DNA of 64,000 nt from Streptomyces sp. ITFR-21 (GTDB taxonomy: Bacteria > Actinomycetota > Actinomycetes > Streptomycetales > Streptomycetaceae): contig NZ_CP134605.1 in assembly GCF_031844685.1 (NCBI RefSeq), positions 930,001 through 994,000 on the forward strand. Reading direction: 5' to 3'. Numbering within the stretch: position 1 is the first letter of the stretch; each line of letters opens with the position of its first letter. A program made the position numbers and the translations under genes. The notes beneath the pieces were generated by a model that saw nothing but the letters and a program-made list of their open reading frames with translations, did not search any database and was not told the origin of the DNA. This document shows, one piece after another, positions 7,434-15,765 of this stretch.

Positions 7434-9053
7434 GTGAGCTGCTTCGCCCCGGAGATCGAACTGCGGGCGGAGCAGCCCACAACCTCGACACCGCCGTCCG
7501 GCAGGCCGTCCAAAGGCCACGCCGGCCACCGGCTGCGGAGCCGGGCCGACGAAGTACTCGGACGACTTCCCACCGCGATCACCGACTGGCGGGCCCGGGC
7601 CTGGGCCAAGGCGGGACTCGTTCCCGGGATCGCGCTCACGGCGTCGTCGTCCCCACCGGTGGCACTCCCGAGCGACGCTCTGCTGCTCGGTCTCCAGGGG
7701 CCGGAGAACTCCTCTTCGTCACCGCACGACGACGGGCTGAACTTCTCGCTCACACACGACAGACGGCTCCTGGCAAGCCGGGCGACCGCCGCCGAGCGCA
7801 CGGGCGCTGACCTGCCGTCCCTGCTGGCACGGCGGAGCCTGCTCGGGCGGGACGGCGACATCGAAGGCGTTCCCGCCCGCTTCACCAGCCAGGACGTGGA
7901 GCTGCTGATCCTGCGCAGCCGCGACTTCTCCACGTGGTTGCGCACCGAGAAGCCGGTACCGATGGGCCACGTGCTGGCCATGGCCGACATGCTCAAGTCC
8001 CCGCCCCGGCTGATCCGGGACCGGCTGGAGCGGCTCGGATACCGTGTGCCCGATGCCGACCACGTCCCCGAGGCGGCAGTGGTGAGCGACGACGACCTGA
8101 CCATCCTCAGCAGGAGGTTGGACGGTGTCTATCCCTGGCTGTCACCCGCCGACGAGGTACCGGTCAGCCATCTGCTGACGGCGGCGGCGGTCACGGAGAG
8201 GCCCCCCGGCAGGTCGCCGACCGCCTGGCGGAACTCGGCCACCGCCCGCTCGACGGTGCTCGCGCGTATCCGGCCTGGCAGATCCCCCTCCGGCCCACCG
8301 ACCGACGCCTGCTGAGCCGAGACCTTGACAGCAGGGAGCCGTGGCTCGGGGAGGCGGCCGAGGTCTCGGTCGAGCACCTGCTGGCCGCGGCCGCGGCCAC
8401 CCAGACGTCCCCCGGCAGACCTCCGGCCGCTTCAAGCAGCTCGGGGTGCGCGTGTCGGAGCAGGCCCGCACCCATTCCGCCTGGCGCACGATGATGTACA
8501 AGGACGACAGCGTCCTGATCAGCCGTGACCTGGACGGGCGCAGGCCGTGGCTCCGGTTCGGGCAGGAGGTGGAGGCGGACCACCTGCTGCAGGCCGCGGC
8601 GAAGCTGCAGCGCACTCCGGCGGAGCTGGCGGAACGGCTCCGCCTGCTCGGCCTGCTCGGCCTGCTCGGCCGCCGAGCAGGACGCCGGCCTTCTCCCCTG
8701 GCACACCAGGCTGGGCCGGGACGACTCGGCCCTCATCAGCGAGGGGAGGGAACGGGTCTACCGGGGGGTTCCGGTGTCCGTGTCGCAGATCCTGGAGCGG
8801 TCGGCCGCCCTGGAAATGGAGCCGTGGCAGGTGTGGGAACGGCTGAAGGAACTCGGCTTCACGCCGCCACCGGGCGTGGTCTTCCCCCGGCAGGAGGGGG
8901 GCCGGGCAGGGGGAGCCGCCGGGCCAGCGGGTTGGGTCGGTGATGCCGACGAGGTGACCGCGCGGGCGTCGCGGGCGGCGGGCTCACCGCAGGACACCGT
9001 CTCAGTGGTTGAGCGGCGACGACGCGCTGCGGGGCCGGCCGAGGCGTCACCCG
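7434..9053 (+). pseudogene. Frameshifted repeat protein (about five ~58-residue units)
   Basis: At least five units share the pattern LISRDLDGRxPWL, a short gap, VxxxHLLxAAA, then xxRLxxLGxRxP. They begin near 7890, 8085, 8300, 8490 and 8715. The reading frame changes three times: near 8195-8215 (in GGCCCCCCGG), near 8400-8430 (in GTCCCCCGG) and near 8640-8690 (next to CTGCTCGGC repeats). Units 2 and 3 switch frame at the same position in the repeat. Such units resemble the winged-helix repeats of multidomain actinobacterial conflict-system proteins, but I cannot name the family. The 5' part (7434-7880) has no recognised domain. It is either a decayed gene next to an old integration site or an intact gene with homopolymer sequencing errors. 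The last frame runs on to 9115, overlapping the end of the flavin reductase. Confidence 0.6.
8644..8670. repeat. Three tandem copies of CTGCTCGGC
   Basis: Perfect 9-bp tandem repeat at 8644-8652, 8653-8661 and 8662-8670, where the frame of the repeat protein changes. It encodes LGLLGLLG in one frame. Confidence 0.85.
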
Positions 9054-9677
9054 TCATCCGTCGCCTTGTCGCCCGGGTACGGGGAACCGGGCACCGGTGT
9101 CCGGGACGTCCGTGATGGAGTGGTACGTGCCGTCGTGGTAGAGGAGCGGGCGGTGGGCGGGGCTGGTGGCGGCATGGGTGACGCGGCCGATGACGAGGCG
9201 GTGGTCGCCGGCGGGTATCAGGCTCTCCAGCGAGATCAGCAGCCAGTTGGTGACGCCGTCCAGCAGGGGTTCGCCGTCGGGGAGGCGGGTGTAGCGGGTG
9301 GGTTCGGCGAAGCGGTCGATGCCGCTGGTGGCGAAGCGCCGGGCCAGCTCCTCGTGGCCCTCGGCCAGGAAGTGCACGACGGCGGTGCCGCCGTCACGGA
9401 CGTGCGGCCAGCTGGAAGCGGTCGTGGCGATCCCGAAGGACACCAGCGGCGGGTCCAGGGAGAGCGAGGCCAGGGAGGTGGCGGTGAATCCGGCGGGGCC
9501 GGAAGGGCCCGGCACGGTGATCACGACGACGCCCGCGGGGTGCCCGCGGAAAGCCGCCTTGAACCGCTCCGGGACCGGCGGGGCGGCGGGTGCCGCGGCC
9601 GGTGGCTCCGGACGCGCCGCGGCCTGCGACCGCGCGGGCGGCTCGGCGGCGGTGGAACGAGGGGTGACGATGGACAC
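9054..9677 (-). CDS. Flavin reductase family protein (DIM6/NTAB type)
   Basis: 207 residues. GGGGAGAAAGC places the start at the GTG at 9677 (VSIVTPRS). An Ala/Pro-rich leader of about 50 residues precedes the FMN-binding split barrel: FRGHPAGVVVITVPG, GFTATSLASLSLDPPLVSFG and the C-terminal HRLVIGRVTHA...RPLLYHDGTYH. Members reduce FMN or FAD with NAD(P)H and hand it to two-component monooxygenases. That fits the luciferase-like and DszC-like enzymes in the same locus, so I infer it is their electron supplier (SsuE/DszD role). It is divergent from the LysR regulator, with the starts 123 bp apart. Confidence 0.88.
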   Translation of the reverse strand: MSIVTPRSTAAEPPARSQAAARPEPPAAAPAAPPVPERFKAAFRGHPAGVVVITVPGPSGPAGFTATSLASLSLDPPLVSFGIATTASSWPHVRDGGTAVVHFLAEGHEELARRFATSGIDRFAEPTRYTRLPDGEPLLDGVTNWLLISLESLIPAGDHRLVIGRVTHAATSPAHRPLLYHDGTYHSITDVPDTGARFPVPGRQGDG

Positions 9678-9799
9678 GCTTTCTCCCCATCTCGCGGGTG
9701 GCTCGGGCATGGAGTCGGGCGGGCGTCGCGCCCGGGTCGCCGGGCTGCCGGTCATGTCGCTGTAGGCTTCCCGAAACCGCAGGTTGGTACCCTCGCGGC

Positions 9800-10660
9800 A
9801 TGGCCGAGGTTCTGGACATCGCCGCTCTGCGTACTTTCACCTCGATAGCCGACTGCGGGGGGTTCCACCGCGCGGCCGCCGCCATCGGTCTGTCCCAGTC
9901 CGCGGTGAGCCAGCATGTGCGCAGGCTGGAGAAGGCGGTGGGGCGCCCGCTGGTCGAACGGGACGGCAGGGGCATGCGGTTCACCCCGCCGGGCGAGACG
10001 CTGCTGTCGGAGGCCAGGAAGATCCTCGCGGCGCACGACGAGGCGCTGTTCCGGCTGGGGCGCGGCGAACGGGAGACCGGCACGATCGTGGTCGGGTCGA
10101 CCGAGCACGCCGCCGACCGCATCCTGCCCGCGATCACCGGTGTGCTCCAGGAGCGGTACCCGGCGCACGGCGTACGGTTCCGGCTGGACCGCAGCGGCCG
10201 GCTGAACGCCGGCCTGGACCGGGGCAGCATCGACGTGGCGGTCTTCCTGGGCGACGCCAAGGACCGGGCGAGCGCGTCCGCCGGGGCGCTGCCGCTGTCG
10301 TGGTTCTCGGCGCCGTCCTGGCGGATGCCGGCCGCGGGGGCGCCGATCCCGGTGGTGGTCATCGACAACCCGTGTACGATCCGCCGCCGCGCGCTGGAGA
10401 CGCTGGCCGAGCACGGGATGCCGGCCGAGGTGGTGGTGGAGGCGGCGTACCTGGCCGGGGTGATGAACGCGATCCGCGGCGGGCTGGGGGTCGGGCTGCT
10501 CGCCGACGTCGGCCCACCGCCGGAGGGGCTGGAGCGGCGGGACGACCTGCCGCCGGTGCCGCCGGAGCTGCTGCACCTGCGGACCCGGGCTGACGCGCCG
10601 CCGCAGCTGGCCGAGGTGACCGCGGCGGCGGTCCGCGGCCTGCTGGCCGACCGGGTCTGA
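9800..10660 (+). CDS. LysR family transcriptional regulator
   Basis: 286 residues from the ATG at 9800. The N-terminal winged helix is typical (LDIAALRTFTSIADCGGFHRA, then SQSAVSQHVRRLEKAVG), followed by a two-lobed periplasmic-binding-like effector domain (GTIVVGSTEHAADRILPAI to the end). It is divergent from the flavin reductase, which LysR proteins often control together with themselves. The sulfur locus starts 390 bp downstream on the other strand, so it may be the pathway activator (a CysB/SsuR-like role; inference from position). Confidence 0.88.
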   Translation: MAEVLDIAALRTFTSIADCGGFHRAAAAIGLSQSAVSQHVRRLEKAVGRPLVERDGRGMRFTPPGETLLSEARKILAAHDEALFRLGRGERETGTIVVGSTEHAADRILPAITGVLQERYPAHGVRFRLDRSGRLNAGLDRGSIDVAVFLGDAKDRASASAGALPLSWFSAPSWRMPAAGAPIPVVVIDNPCTIRRRALETLAEHGMPAEVVVEAAYLAGVMNAIRGGLGVGLLADVGPPPEGLERRDDLPPVPPELLHLRTRADAPPQLAEVTAAAVRGLLADRV

Positions 10661-11051
10661 GCCGCTCCCCGTCCCGGTACCGGCCCGTCCGGCCCCCCGG
10701 CGGCAGCGGCCGGACCGCCGCACGGCCCGGCGGCAACCCGTCCGGCGACCCCTGGTCCGGCAGCCCCTGTCCGAGCGGCCCCCGGCCGGACGCGGCCCGG
10801 ACCGCCGACGCCCCTTCCGGCAACGCCCGGCCGAGCGGCACCCGGTCCGCCGGCGGCCGGCCGGACGCCGCCGCCACCGGGTACGCCCGGGGCACCGGCC
10901 GGCCTCCCGACCAAGCCGGTACGGACGCCGCCGCCACCGGGTACGCCCGGGGCACCGGCCAAGCCGGTACGAGCGCCGCCACCACGCACGGCTGGGCCCG
11001 GGGCGCCGGCCGCCGCCGGCGGGGGCGTGCCGCCGGAGGCTTCGGGGGAGG
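10661..11051. other. Non-coding GC-rich spacer with 60-bp-spaced direct repeats
   Basis: Lies between the convergent LysR and acyl-CoA-dehydrogenase-like genes. A 39-bp sequence is repeated exactly at 10862-10900 and 10922-10960, and a shorter AAGCCGGTACG copy follows each, so the area looks like a partly deleted 60-bp tandem repeat. Frames across it give only low-complexity Arg/Pro/Ala translations. I see no gene. Confidence 0.6.
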
Positions 11052-12221
11052 TCATCCGGCCGGGGCCGCCGCGGCCAGGACGGCCGCGCCGATGTCGAGC
11101 AGGGCGGTGTCCTCCTGGGGGGCGTGGACGCCTGCGGACTGGATGTCGCGGAAGTGGCGTTCCAGCGGGTTGTCCTGCGACAGGCCGGGGTTGCCGAGCA
11201 GCCGCAGTCCGGTGTGGACGGCGGCGGTGACGTGGCGGACCGCGACGACCTTGGCGGCGAGCGCCTCGGCGCCGGACACCGGGATGCCCCGGTCCAGCCG
11301 GTCGGTGACGCCGTGGACGAGTTGCTCGGCGGTGGACAGCAGCGTCTCGATCTCGCCCGCGGCCAGCCGGAAGCGCTCGGTGGTGGCCACCGGCCGCCCG
11401 AGGTTGGTGGGCACCCGCTCGTGCGCGAAGCGGTGCACGTACTCCTGCGCCGCCCGTGCCACGCCCAGGTAGAGGGCGGACAGCAACACGTGCAGGGCAC
11501 CGGCGGCGAGGTTGTCCTGTTCCGCGCCGGGGCCGCGGTCACTGACGTCGAGGACGTTCCCGGCCGGGATCTCCACCTCGGTGAACGCCACGTCGTGGCT
11601 GCCGCTGGCCCGCAGGCCGAGCTGGTGCCAGTTGGGCAGCACCTCGATGCCGGGCGTGTCGGCGGGCAGCACGAAGGTGCCGACCCGGGGCACGGGTTCG
11701 TCGGTGGCCGCCCACACCAGGAAGTAGCTGAGCCCCTCCGCGCCGGTGACGAAGCGTTTGCGGCCGCTGACCGACCAGCCGGCCGCGGTCCGCCGGGCCC
11801 GGGTGGCGGGCAGGCCGCCGCGGGCCGGGGAGCCGAGTTCGGGTTCGACCCGTGCGTGGTTCAGCAGGGTGGGCCGTACCGCGGACTCGGCGAGCACCCG
11901 CCCGTACAGCTCCTCGGGCCAGGGCCGCCGGGCCTGGAAGGCGTGCGGCAGCAGCGTCATCGCCGTGATCAGCGCGGCCGACGGGTCGCCTTTGCCGAGC
12001 GCCTGGAGGATGCGGGCGAGGTCGGAGACGCCGGCGCCGGCGCCGCCGAAGCCCGGGGCGACCGCGGCGGTGAGGAGCCCGGCGTCGTGGACGACCTGGA
12101 TCGCGGCGTGCGGGAAGGCGGCGGTGCGGTCGGTCTCCGCGGCGGTCGCGGCGAGCGCGGCGGTCACCTCGTCAAGCCGGTCGAGCGCGGGCGCCGGCAG
12201 CCGTACGGTGGGGGCGCTCAC
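11052..12221 (-). CDS. Acyl-CoA-dehydrogenase-fold flavin monooxygenase (DszC/SfnB-like)
   Basis: 389 residues; GTG start at 12221 overlapping the stop of the upstream binding protein (GTGA), so translation is coupled. The fold is clear: helical N-terminal domain, GGAGAGVSDLARILQALGKGDPS, flavin-binding strand region (SGRKRFVTGAEGLSYFLVWA), and a C-terminal helical domain ending near LERHFRDIQSAGVHAPQEDT. DszC-type members of this superfamily use reduced FMN to oxygenate sulfur compounds, and SfnB-type members act in dimethylsulfone use. Given the neighbours I infer organosulfur desulfurisation rather than beta-oxidation. The catalytic Glu of true acyl-CoA dehydrogenases is not evident. Last gene of the operon. 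Confidence 0.82.
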   Translation of the reverse strand: MSAPTVRLPAPALDRLDEVTAALAATAAETDRTAAFPHAAIQVVHDAGLLTAAVAPGFGGAGAGVSDLARILQALGKGDPSAALITAMTLLPHAFQARRPWPEELYGRVLAESAVRPTLLNHARVEPELGSPARGGLPATRARRTAAGWSVSGRKRFVTGAEGLSYFLVWAATDEPVPRVGTFVLPADTPGIEVLPNWHQLGLRASGSHDVAFTEVEIPAGNVLDVSDRGPGAEQDNLAAGALHVLLSALYLGVARAAQEYVHRFAHERVPTNLGRPVATTERFRLAAGEIETLLSTAEQLVHGVTDRLDRGIPVSGAEALAAKVVAVRHVTAAVHTGLRLLGNPGLSQDNPLERHFRDIQSAGVHAPQEDTALLDIGAAVLAAAAPAG

Positions 12222-13276
12222 GAGCCGGCCAGCGCGGTGGTCAGCCGGGCGGTGAGGGCGTCGCTCCAGTAGGAGGAGACGTCCACCGTGCCGGGCAGGA
12301 TGCCGAGTTGGCTGAAGGTGTCGGCCACGTCCTGTTCCTTGGCGATCTGGTCCGGGCCGCCGACCTGCACCTCGCTCGGGATCTGCTGTTCGTCGGCCTG
12401 GATCTGGGCCAGGGCCACGCTCTCCGGTTCGTGGGTGGCCGCCGCGGTCAGCTCGGCGTAGTCGGCCTCGTGGCCGTCACGCAGGACGGTGAACGCCTTG
12501 TTCACGCGGGCCAGCAGGTCCACCAGGGCGGCCGAGCGGTCGGCGTCGGCGATCAGCTGGTCGGACGCCTCGTAGGGGAAGTTGCCGGACAGGATGTCCT
12601 GGCCGGAGCCGATGACCTTCGCGCCCTGCTGCTGGGTGGTGATGATCGAGTTGCCGTAGCTGGCGAGCGCGTCGATCGAGCCGCTGGACAGCGCGGCGAC
12701 GCCGTCCTGCGGGGTGAGCGGCACCGCGTGGATGTCGGTCCACTTCAGGCCGGCCGCCTGGAGCAGCTTGTAGAGGAAGTAGTGCGCGGTGGTGGCCTGG
12801 ACGTAGCCCACCTTCTTGCCCTTGAGCTGGGCGATCGTGGTGATCCCCGACTTCTTGCCGGCGACGACGTTCTGGAGCAGCGTGTTGGTGCGCTGGATGC
12901 CGACGACCTTCCACTTGGGGGTGGTGGCCGCGGCGGCGAAGACCGGCGGGATGTCGCTGCTGGAGGCCACGTCCAGCGCGCCCGCCTGGAGCGCCTGGAT
13001 CTGCTTGTCGCCGCCGGGGAAAACCGACCACTTCACCTTGTACGGGGTGTTGTCCAGTCCGGCGACCTTGAGCACGGCCGGCAGCTGCGCCCAGCCGGTC
13101 TGGCCGACGCGCAGGGTCACGGAGGACAGGTCGGCACTCTGGGCGGCGGCGGAGACCGTGCCGGACGGCTTGGGGGCGGCGGATCCGGTGTCGGAGTCCG
13201 AGGAGCCGCAGGCGGTCAGGGGCAGCACGACCGCCAGGAGGGATCCGGCCAGCGCGGCACTGCGGAATCTGGGCAT
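12218..13276 (-). CDS. ABC transporter substrate-binding lipoprotein (aliphatic sulfonate type), copy 1
   Basis: 352 residues, ATG at 13276 with AAGGAC upstream. The signal peptide ends in a lipobox (VVLPLTACGSS), so it is a membrane-anchored lipoprotein. The mature part follows the SsuA/TauA/NrtA fold: VTLRVGQTGWAQLPAVLKVAG, QIQALQAGALDVASSSDIPP, LKGKKVGYVQATTAHYFLYK and ALSSGSIDALASYGN. It delivers a ligand, probably a sulfonate or sulfate ester, to the SsuBC-like transporter upstream. Its stop overlaps the start of the flavin monooxygenase gene. A strong hairpin separates it from the gene before it. Confidence 0.9.
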   Translation of the reverse strand: MPRFRSAALAGSLLAVVLPLTACGSSDSDTGSAAPKPSGTVSAAAQSADLSSVTLRVGQTGWAQLPAVLKVAGLDNTPYKVKWSVFPGGDKQIQALQAGALDVASSSDIPPVFAAAATTPKWKVVGIQRTNTLLQNVVAGKKSGITTIAQLKGKKVGYVQATTAHYFLYKLLQAAGLKWTDIHAVPLTPQDGVAALSSGSIDALASYGNSIITTQQQGAKVIGSGQDILSGNFPYEASDQLIADADRSAALVDLLARVNKAFTVLRDGHEADYAELTAAATHEPESVALAQIQADEQQIPSEVQVGGPDQIAKEQDVADTFSQLGILPGTVDVSSYWSDALTARLTTALAGS

Positions 13277-13323
13277 GGTGGGGTCCTTTGGCGTTGGGCG
13301 GGGCGGGGCCGGGGGTGGTGCCG

Positions 13324-13358
13324 GGTGGTGGTGCAGGGTGGTGGTGCAGGGTGGTGGT
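13324..13358. repeat. 13-bp tandem repeat GGTGGTGGTGCAG
   Basis: Two full copies (13324-13336, 13337-13349) and most of a third, in the spacer upstream of the binding-protein gene. Confidence 0.8.
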
Positions 13359-13387
13359 CCCGAGCGGGCGGAACGGGCGGGGACGGT

Positions 13388-13423
13388 GGTCGTACGGCCG
13401 GCGGACGGGCCGGCCGTACGACC
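13388..13423 (-). terminator. Strong hairpin inside the sulfonate operon
   Basis: Perfect 15-bp arms (13388-13402 and 13409-13423, GGTCGTACGGCCGGC type) around a 6-base loop. It follows the SsuD-like gene and precedes the first binding-protein gene in the direction of transcription. It could end most transcripts or protect the 3' end of the upstream message. Confidence 0.65.
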
Positions 13424-13467
13424 GCTCGGGTGGTGGGCGGACGCGGCGGCCGGTACGGACGCGGCGG

Positions 13468-14595
13468 TCAGCCGGCCGCGGCCACCGGTACGGCGGGTGC
13501 GGCGGTGGCGGCGCGGTGCGCGAGTTCCTGGCGGACCAGGGGCAGCACGTAGCGGGCGTAGTCGACGGCGTCGTTGAGCGGGTCGTAGCCGCGGATGGAC
13601 AGCAGTTCGCAGCCGATGTCCACGTAGTCGAGCAGGGCCTTGGCGACCGTCTCGTAGCTGCCGACCAGGGCGGTGGAGCTGCCGGCGGCGTTGGTGGCGG
13701 TGACCAGCGGGGTCCACAGCGCCCGGTCGTGGAGCTCGCCGCGGGCGGCGACGTCCAGCAGCCGCTGCGAGCCGACGTTGGCCGGGCGGCCCTGGCCGAG
13801 CGCGGCGAAGCGGGCGCCCTTGGGGGCGGCGGCGACGGTCTGCCGGACCTTGCCGAGGATGTCGTGCGCCTTCTCCCAGGCGAGTTCGTCGGTGGCGGCC
13901 ACGATCGGGCGGAAGGACACCCAGATCCGCGGGTGCGGCCGGCCGGCCGCGTCGGCGATGGCGTTGACCGAGGCGATCTGCTCGGCGGTCTCCTTCAGCG
14001 GCTCGCCCCACAGTCCGAAGATGTCGCCCTGCCGGCCGCCGACCCGGTACGCCTCCTGGGAGGAGCCGCCGACGGAGATCGGGATGGTGCCGTGGTAGGG
14101 CTTGATGTCGGTGGCGAAGCCGTCGAACCTGTAGAACTCGCCCTCGTGGCTGAGCGGTTCGGTCGCCGACCACACCTTGCGCAGGACGGTGATGAACTCC
14201 TCCGACCTGGCGTAGCGCTGGGCCTTCGTCAGGTAATCGCCCTCGCGGGCCTGTTCGGTGTCGTTGCCGCCGGAGATGATGTGCACGCCGAGCCGGCCGC
14301 GGCCGATCTGGTCGATGGTGGCGAGCGCCTTGGCGACGCGGGTGGGGAAGACGAAGCCGGGCCGGTGAGCCAGCATCGGCTTGATCCGCTCCGAGTTGTT
14401 GACGACGAACTGGGCGAGCTGCTCGGCGTCGACACTGGCCGAGCTGTACGCGACCAGCGTCCAGTCGAAGCCGCCGTCGTCGAGCGCCCGCACGAAGCGG
14501 CGGGTGTAGTCGACGTCGAAGCCGATGTGCCGGCCGGGGCCAGACGCCTCGGTGGTGTTGGTGGTGTGCGTGGCGCTGATGAACTCGACGGGCAT
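13468..14595 (-). CDS. LLM flavin-dependent monooxygenase, SsuD-like alkanesulfonate monooxygenase
   Basis: 375 residues, ATG at 14595. The luciferase-like (beta/alpha)8 barrel is clear: VEFISATHTTNTTEA, RFVRALDDGGFDWTLVAYSS, MLAHRPGFVFPTRVAKALAT, GRLGVHIISGGNDTEQAREGD and PISVGGSSQEAYRVGGRQGD. These match alkanesulfonate monooxygenase SsuD, which uses FMNH2 and O2 to split sulfonates into aldehyde and sulfite. It sits 13 bp downstream of the second binding-protein gene. Reduced flavin would come from the flavin reductase at 9054-9677. I assign the family firmly and the exact substrate loosely. Confidence 0.9.
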   Translation of the reverse strand: MPVEFISATHTTNTTEASGPGRHIGFDVDYTRRFVRALDDGGFDWTLVAYSSASVDAEQLAQFVVNNSERIKPMLAHRPGFVFPTRVAKALATIDQIGRGRLGVHIISGGNDTEQAREGDYLTKAQRYARSEEFITVLRKVWSATEPLSHEGEFYRFDGFATDIKPYHGTIPISVGGSSQEAYRVGGRQGDIFGLWGEPLKETAEQIASVNAIADAAGRPHPRIWVSFRPIVAATDELAWEKAHDILGKVRQTVAAAPKGARFAALGQGRPANVGSQRLLDVAARGELHDRALWTPLVTATNAAGSSTALVGSYETVAKALLDYVDIGCELLSIRGYDPLNDAVDYARYVLPLVRQELAHRAATAAPAVPVAAAG

Positions 14596-14608
14596 GGCGG
14601 GGCTCCGA

Positions 14609-15628
14609 TCAGTTGGCCAGGGAGTGCGGGTACAGGGAGGTGTCGACCGTGCCGGCCACCTGGACGTCGGTGGGCAGCGAACCGATCCGGTGCATCAGGT
14701 CGGAGACGCCCTGCACCTTGGCGGTGATGTCCGGCGTAACCGGCTTCAGCACCCTGGAGCCCTGGGAGACGACAATGCCGGCCACGTCGGCGGGTACGCC
14801 GTTCTTCCGCGCGAACACCTGCGCGTACTGGTCGGCGTGCGTGGCGGTCCACGCGTAGGCGGCGGACAGCCGCTTGAGGAAGTCGGCGATGGCGGCCTTG
14901 CGGGCCGGGTCGGCGATCGAGGACTGCGCGGCGGACAGGAAGCCGACGCCGCTGGTCCGGCCGTCCCTGCCGTCCACGACGATCGTGGCACCCTTCTGCA
15001 CGGCGATGTCCTGGTAGATGCCGAAGGTGGCCCAGGTCTGGATCTTCCCGGCGTTGAAGGCGGCCTGCGCGGCGGTCGGCAGCAGGTACTGCACATGCAC
15101 GTCGGAGTACTTCAGGCCGGCGTCGGTGAGGACCTTGGCCAGCAGGTACTCGGCGATGCTGCCCTTGGCGGAGGAGACCACGACGTCCTTGCCCTTGAGG
15201 TCCTGGACGGTCTTCACCGGGGAGCCGGGCCGGGCGAGGATCGCGGTGCCGGATCCGTCGGCGGTGGCGGCGGCGACCAGTTTGATCTTCAGGCCGCCGC
15301 TGATGGCCTGGAGGGTGGGCAGGTCGGCGGCGGTGCCGGTGTCGACCTGGCCGCTCTGCATGGCCTGGAAGAGCGGGGCGGCGCCCTGGAACTCGGCCCA
15401 CTTCACCTTGTACGGGGTGCCCTTGAGAGTGCCGGCCGCGGTCAGCAGGGTCTGCAGGCCGTTGGCCTGGTCGCCGAGGGTGAGGGTGATGCCGGACAGG
15501 TCGGGGCCGCTCGCCGTGGCGGGCGCCACGGCCTCCTTCTTCGACGAGCCGCCGCAGGCCGCCAGGGACAGGGCGAGCGCGACGGTGGCGGAGAGCGCGG
15601 CGAGCAGCCGCGGGGTGGGGCGGGGCAT
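14609..15628 (-). CDS. ABC transporter substrate-binding lipoprotein (aliphatic sulfonate type), copy 2
   Basis: 339 residues, ATG at 15628. The lipobox is SLAACGGSS. The SsuA/TauA-like pattern is ITLTLGDQANGLQTLLTAAG, FQAMQSGQVDTGTAADLPTL, LKGKDVVVSSAKGSIAEYLL and FNAGKIQTWATFGIYQD. It differs widely from copy 1 while sharing the YKVKW strand early in the fold, so this is an old divergence rather than recent duplication. Two receptors for one permease/ATPase pair suggest the importer serves two classes of sulfur compound (inference). Confidence 0.9.
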   Translation of the reverse strand: MPRPTPRLLAALSATVALALSLAACGGSSKKEAVAPATASGPDLSGITLTLGDQANGLQTLLTAAGTLKGTPYKVKWAEFQGAAPLFQAMQSGQVDTGTAADLPTLQAISGGLKIKLVAAATADGSGTAILARPGSPVKTVQDLKGKDVVVSSAKGSIAEYLLAKVLTDAGLKYSDVHVQYLLPTAAQAAFNAGKIQTWATFGIYQDIAVQKGATIVVDGRDGRTSGVGFLSAAQSSIADPARKAAIADFLKRLSAAYAWTATHADQYAQVFARKNGVPADVAGIVVSQGSRVLKPVTPDITAKVQGVSDLMHRIGSLPTDVQVAGTVDTSLYPHSLAN

Positions 15629-15765
15629 GGCTGTCCTCGGGGTTCGTGGAGCGGTGCTGGGCGGGGTCGAAGAAGGGTCGGGGATCGGGGCGGCGGCCAG
15701 GGGCGGGGCCGCTCGACGGGCCGGTGTCGGGGGCCGCCCGGCGGGCGCGGCTCGGGAGCTGCCGG

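Noticed and set aside
9698..9799. Longer N-terminus for the LysR regulator
   Set aside because: The extra residues overlap the divergent flavin reductase start and precede the conserved LysR beginning at 9800.
12218..14173. Extended frame joining binding protein 1 to upstream sequence
   Set aside because: The part before MPRFRSAALA is an off-frame reading of the SsuD-like gene; the lipoprotein signal fixes the true start at 13276.
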